64,000 nt of DNA from a candidate division TA06 bacterium SM23_40 (GTDB lineage Bacteria > LJUI01 > SM1-40): NCBI GenBank assembly GCA_001303705.1, contig LJUI01000001.1, positions 1 through 64,000 on the forward strand, in the 5' to 3' direction. The stretch's first letter is position 1; each line of letters starts with the position of its first letter. Position numbers and translations under genes: made by a program. The notes beneath the pieces were generated by a model. The model had not been told where the DNA came from, searched no databases, and saw only the letters and a list, made by a program, of their open reading frames with translations. Shown here in pieces: positions 60,297 through 64,000 of this stretch.

Positions 60297-61673
60297 TTAA
60301 GAACGTCTTGCGGCCAGAAGATCGAATTCGACCAGATAGCGCCCCACGATCTCTCCCAGTAGGCGATGGCCAGCCGAGTTCAGATGCCAATCGGTCTTGT
60401 AGTACAGGCGTCCGCCGGACGTCGCTCGATGGTCTCTAAACTCCGGCAGGGGATCTATGACCGAGATGCCGGCTCGCTCAGCCATTGGCCGAATCTGAGA
60501 TGAGACCACATCATCGAAGCGGAGGTCGGGTCTCTCGAGGCTCAGTATATGAGCGACCCTTGCTGTTCTTTCCTGATCGTCGTCCGGCTCGACTTGCTGC
60601 TTCGTCGGCAGCAGAACCAGGAGACACTCCGCTCCCACCGTCCCCACCTCATCTCCAAGCCAATCCAGGACCCTGTCGCACTTCCTGAATGCAGCTGCGA
60701 TCTCATCTGGCCGCGTCCTGGCGAGATGGGCCTGAGTAAGACTCTGACCCATGCCCTCCGGTGAGATTGCCTCTGCGGCCTGACGTGCATTCACGGTGGC
60801 CTTTTCAGGGTCTGCCAGACCGAGCGTGGCCAGCACTGGACCAAGAGGCGACCGCTTTACCCAGTCTCTCATCAGTCGATAGCTCACCAGGTGCCGCTCG
60901 AGAAAGAATTTGGCAGCAAGGACCATTCCCCTGTCGTTTCCTGTCGGCGGAAGGGACGGCTGAATAGGATAGTCAGCCAGCACGAACTCGTTTCCTGCCG
61001 CCTCCTCGAGATGCGGAACGGTCTCACTGAGCAGATTGACAATGTCGTTTCCCACATAGAAGACGACTATCACTATGTCGGGACGGTACAGGATCCCATA
61101 CTGACGGAGCCAGAGGAGTTGTTGGAGGGGTCCATAGGTGGCGACTGCCGCGTTCAGCACCTGTACTCTGGGTCTTGTGCCGTGCTCGATGTTCGATCTG
61201 AAGAATTCCTCCAGGCGAGCTGCGAATAGTTCCTCGTTGTTGACTACACCATCCATGTGAGAGTCGCCCAGCACCAATAGCCGCAGACATCCTTCTGGCT
61301 TCTCGTAGTAGCTATCACCGTCCTGCCGCAGACCCTGGTTATTCGTCCTGAAACAGACGCGCTTCTGCTCGTGTTCGGGAAACGAGATGGAGACGTTTAC
61401 GTCGGGATTGTGTTCAACGCCCAGCGAGGGGCTCGGCCGCATCAGCGTCTCCCACAGCGGCGGCTCTGTCTGACTTCGAATCCCCATCCAGACACGCAGA
61501 CCGACCTCTACAAATGTCAGACCGAACGCGCATGTGAAAATCAGGACGACGAGGTTTCCCGAAAGAGCCGAGAATCGACTCGCCCTTTCTGCCCGCACCC
61601 TGCCGCCTCGACCCATGGGATCCGCGCTCTCCAATCGCTCCTTGGCGAATGCAACTACTCCCTGCTCGTTCAA
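60297..61673 (-). CDS. Membrane-anchored SGNH hydrolase
   Basis: A 458-residue protein with one N-terminal helix (about 40-60, LVVLIFTCAFGLTFVEVGL) and a periplasmic SGNH/GDSL domain. GDSH (Ser138) is the nucleophile block, YVGNDIVNL supplies Gly/Asn and DWHLN (Asp428, His430) the catalytic pair. Relatives (AlgX/AlgJ-like) add or remove acetyl groups on exopolysaccharides; no MBOAT O-acetyltransferase is in the window. The TTG start overlaps the stop of the ligase gene (TTGA). Confidence 0.85.
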   Translation of the reverse strand: MNEQGVVAFAKERLESADPMGRGGRVRAERASRFSALSGNLVVLIFTCAFGLTFVEVGLRVWMGIRSQTEPPLWETLMRPSPSLGVEHNPDVNVSISFPEHEQKRVCFRTNNQGLRQDGDSYYEKPEGCLRLLVLGDSHMDGVVNNEELFAARLEEFFRSNIEHGTRPRVQVLNAAVATYGPLQQLLWLRQYGILYRPDIVIVVFYVGNDIVNLLSETVPHLEEAAGNEFVLADYPIQPSLPPTGNDRGMVLAAKFFLERHLVSYRLMRDWVKRSPLGPVLATLGLADPEKATVNARQAAEAISPEGMGQSLTQAHLARTRPDEIAAAFRKCDRVLDWLGDEVGTVGAECLLVLLPTKQQVEPDDDQERTARVAHILSLERPDLRFDDVVSSQIRPMAERAGISVIDPLPEFRDHRATSGGRLYYKTDWHLNSAGHRLLGEIVGRYLVEFDLLAARRS

Positions 61674-63364
61674 CTCTGTCGATCCCCCGACTCCACGATG
61701 AGATGCAGTGAACAGATCATTCCGACGATCAGCCAGAACATCATGCCGCCATCAATCACTCTTCTCAGATCCCACGTGCGCATATGAAGGGAAGCAGCTC
61801 CTCCTATCATGCCCACTGTCAGGAAGCCGACGAAACTCCAGAGGTACCCCACAGTGAGACTCCGCGCTCTCCGATCCACCGCCGTACGGAGAGTCCGAAC
61901 ACTCTTCTTGAGCACGACCGCGATGAGGCCGATCCAGGCGATGAGCAGAGGCACCCCCCCTGTCGCTGCCTGATGGAGGAGGATGTGATGGGCCGAATTT
62001 ACATAGAGCCGCATTTTCCCCCACCAGAAGATCCGCTCGGTGTACAAGGTGTAGTACCTGTCCCACATCCCCTCCCCAATGCCGGTCAGTGGGTAGTCGC
62101 GCAGGATCTTGAGCGCCACTTTCCAGGCATCGATCCGCGGCACCTGGCCCGCGACGACAGTGCTCCATGATTGCCAGCCCTGAAACCGCGAGAACAGGTT
62201 CGGCTGCACTGTGAATCCGATGATCAACACCGCCACGATGAGTCCCGACGTACAACAGAGAATCGGCAGACGCCGTGTGCGGTGAAGCGCGATGAAAGGG
62301 AGGGTTGTCAGCATCGGGAGTACTGTCGAACGCACCTGGGATGAGACGATTGCCGCGCCACAGAAGACAGCTCCCAAGGAGGCGAGAACAAGTGAACGCC
62401 GAACCTTCGCTATGGCGACGAGAGATATAGCCAGCGGCATCACGAAGATTCCCATGCAGCCGATAAGCCCCACGTGGTCGATCACACGGTAGATCTGCAC
62501 GGAGTTGAGGATGGCAGCCTGTGACATGTCAAACTGTTGGACTTGCAGGTAGAAGTAGTAGACGATACCGATTCTGAGTATCCCGTAACAGACTATTCCC
62601 CATGTCACCATCACGGCTTCCCTCGCCGACCGTACCCGGCTCGCGACGATCACAAAAAAGAGCGGGAAACAGAATATCTCGAGAGACGCCTCCTGCAGAC
62701 TCATGAGGGGGTCGACCGCGGCAAGGGAAGAGAGCAACACGAGAAAGATCCACGCCCCGACGTACGGACCGATTCCCGCGAGGCTGATGCTCCCTCGCCC
62801 GACGATGACAGGAGCCAGCGAGAAGAGGAAAAACATCCACACCGCGATCACGGTCGGCGAGATGAGAAATGGTCCCACCAAGCCGCCCGCGAACCACGCT
62901 GCGCGGAAGTCCCATTCCAGAAATGCGAGAAAGGGGAGAACGAGAAGCAGGGCGACCAGACCTTCGGGCCCTGGGCGCCTGACCGTCAGAACGCAGGCAA
63001 TTGTGAATCCTGTCACGACGATCAGTCCGGCCAGCGAATATGTGAGGCCCACGATCTGGCCGACAAGGATGAGAGGCAGGCAAGCCGAAGCCAGTGCAGC
63101 CCCCAGAGCCACATCTCCGAGAGTGCCGCGATCGCGAAGATCCAGCCCGGACAGAAATTGGCGGATATCGACGACTGCGACGACGAACGCAACGCACAAC
63201 ACCGCCAGACTGGGCAGCAAGATCTTGACGAATCCCCCCAAGGTGCAGCCTTCGGCTGCCTGGCACACCGCCCGCCCGACGGCGGCTGCCCCGTACAGGA
63301 GGAGTCCATAGGCGACCCATCGACGAGCTGGTTCCTGCCTCCACTCCCTGCTCATAGAGATCAT
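61670..63364 (-). CDS. O-antigen ligase/polymerase family protein
   Basis: A 564-residue inner-membrane protein with about 12 helices and a large loop near the C-terminus. The Wzy_C signature is seen as TGIGEGMWDRYY and NSAHHILLHQAATGGVPLL, including the conserved His of this family. Such proteins either polymerise repeat units (Wzy) or join them to a lipid acceptor (WaaL); sequence alone does not decide. The ATG overlaps the stop of the coiled-coil gene as ATGA, so the two are probably translationally coupled. Confidence 0.92.
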   Translation of the reverse strand: MISMSREWRQEPARRWVAYGLLLYGAAAVGRAVCQAAEGCTLGGFVKILLPSLAVLCVAFVVAVVDIRQFLSGLDLRDRGTLGDVALGAALASACLPLILVGQIVGLTYSLAGLIVVTGFTIACVLTVRRPGPEGLVALLLVLPFLAFLEWDFRAAWFAGGLVGPFLISPTVIAVWMFFLFSLAPVIVGRGSISLAGIGPYVGAWIFLVLLSSLAAVDPLMSLQEASLEIFCFPLFFVIVASRVRSAREAVMVTWGIVCYGILRIGIVYYFYLQVQQFDMSQAAILNSVQIYRVIDHVGLIGCMGIFVMPLAISLVAIAKVRRSLVLASLGAVFCGAAIVSSQVRSTVLPMLTTLPFIALHRTRRLPILCCTSGLIVAVLIIGFTVQPNLFSRFQGWQSWSTVVAGQVPRIDAWKVALKILRDYPLTGIGEGMWDRYYTLYTERIFWWGKMRLYVNSAHHILLHQAATGGVPLLIAWIGLIAVVLKKSVRTLRTAVDRRARSLTVGYLWSFVGFLTVGMIGGAASLHMRTWDLRRVIDGGMMFWLIVGMICSLHLIVESGDRQS

Positions 63365-64000
63365 CGTCGCCTCAATTTCGACTCTTTCTTGAAACCCTTG
63401 AAAACATCTGCGGGCGACCGAGGGCCTTCTTCTCCGGCCTCAGCGCTCTTCGTCTCCTCCTTGACTCCGCGGGCCGCAGGCGAAGCGGAAGTGACACCAG
63501 CTTGACCCGCCTTGCGTCCATACTCATGAGACAGACGTTCGATTGATTCTTTGAGCCCGGCCCGTCTCCTGAGCAACACTTCCTGGTGGTGCCGTTCGTC
63601 CTCGAGACGACGCCTCAGCTCTTCGCTCTCCTGTTTGAGCTTTTCAACATTCGCTGTGAGTTTCTGATACTCCTCGGTTCGAGCCTCTGTCTCCTGTACA
63701 AGGCGCTCCTGCTGGGCAGTAATCTGTTTCGTCCTCTTCTCCGCCTCTGCCAATTCCTTAGTGAGCTGCTCGAGCGTGGCCTTCTCCTGCGCAGCCTTCT
63801 CCCTCAGAGAGGACTCCTCCTTCTTCGTCTTCGCCAGACTGGCTTTACACGTCTCTTCCTCCTGTTTGAGCTTCCCTATCGTTTCCGAGAGTTCCCCTTC
63901 TCTTCCGGATTCGATCGCCGTTCGTATCTCCTGCACGGTCCTCGCTACGACGCCTCCCACCAAGAATGACACCCCCACAACTCCCAGAATCGCTGCGACC
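63361..64000 (-). CDS. Membrane-anchored coiled-coil protein (5' end outside window)
   Basis: At least 212 residues; the reading frame continues past the right end of the window. The visible N-terminal part is hydrophobic (VAAILGVVGVSFLVGGVVA) and looks like a membrane helix, so the GTG at 63978 is probably not the start. Then a long Glu/Lys/Gln-rich coiled coil of about 130 residues (for example KKEESSLREKAAQEKATLEQ) and a Lys/Arg-rich end (FKKESKLRRR). No family recognised; perhaps a chain-length or scaffold component for the ligase/polymerase, with which it overlaps. Confidence 0.7.
   Translation of the reverse strand, partial: VAAILGVVGVSFLVGGVVARTVQEIRTAIESGREGELSETIGKLKQEEETCKASLAKTKKEESSLREKAAQEKATLEQLTKELAEAEKRTKQITAQQERLVQETEARTEEYQKLTANVEKLKQESEELRRRLEDERHHQEVLLRRRAGLKESIERLSHEYGRKAGQAGVTSASPAARGVKEETKSAEAGEEGPRSPADVFKGFKKESKLRRR

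Noticed and set aside
62537-63505. Plus-strand frame of 322 codons opposite the ligase/polymerase gene
   Set aside because: The translation is very rich in Asp/Glu/Arg/Gln, the usual mirror of a hydrophobic membrane protein; the minus strand has the Wzy_C signature.

Overview
The window is a 64 kb stretch at roughly 55-60% G+C. All 46 genes I can support lie on the minus strand, so transcription runs from position 64000 towards 1. The genes suggest a Gram-negative bacterium of the FCB superphylum, probably from an uncultivated lineage. Evidence for this: a gingipain-type PorU-like protease next to a PorV-like barrel, secreted proteins ending in FlgD-like Ig domains, a BamA-like barrel fused to a propeller and an HExxH domain, TonB-dependent uptake, and a long O-antigen or capsule type cluster. 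The phylum is an inference; there is no rRNA or ribosomal gene in the window. I saw no tRNA, CRISPR array, transposase or integrase.

Right part, 64000-33055: a surface polysaccharide locus with many 4-80 bp gene overlaps. In order of transcription it holds a membrane-anchored coiled-coil protein cut by the window end, an O-antigen ligase/polymerase, an SGNH hydrolase, a methyltransferase-glycosyltransferase fusion, a flippase and GT4 and GT2 glycosyltransferases. These are followed by a DegT sugar aminotransferase, more glycosyltransferases, a Gfo/Idh/MocA oxidoreductase, an aldo/keto-reductase-like protein, a ferredoxin, a phosphodiesterase-type phosphatase, an asparagine-synthase-type amidotransferase and a WbuB-like transferase. 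The last genes are a WecA-like initiating transferase, a DUF5989 membrane peptide, a WbpM/PglF-type dehydratase and a second DegT aminotransferase. Together they could make nucleotide sugars, build a lipid-linked repeat unit, flip it, and polymerise or ligate it.

Middle part, 32896-22918: a signalling block. It begins with a ParA-type ATPase fused to a glycogen-binding (AMPK-beta/CBM48) domain, then a membrane PAS histidine kinase, a TonB receptor, the decayed tail of a second receptor, a lone substrate-binding protein without a permease, a HAMP kinase with a cysteine-rich sensor loop, two single-domain receivers and a receiver-kinase hybrid. No DNA-binding output domain is visible.

Left part, 22631-528: thioredoxin with a near-consensus promoter and a hairpin terminator, a small membrane protein, the BamA-like fusion protein, a lipoprotein with a SecD-like tail, a Trm112-type zinc protein, PorU-like protease, PorV-like barrel (with its own promoter), a large M6 metalloprotease, a DUF5683-like membrane protein, an NHL-propeller lipoprotein and a 1220-residue outer-membrane protein. 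Last come L-aspartate oxidase and a THEP1-type NTPase. Most of this section looks like envelope export and surface assembly, possibly a divergent type IX secretion module. Positions 1-527 hold no gene I can support.
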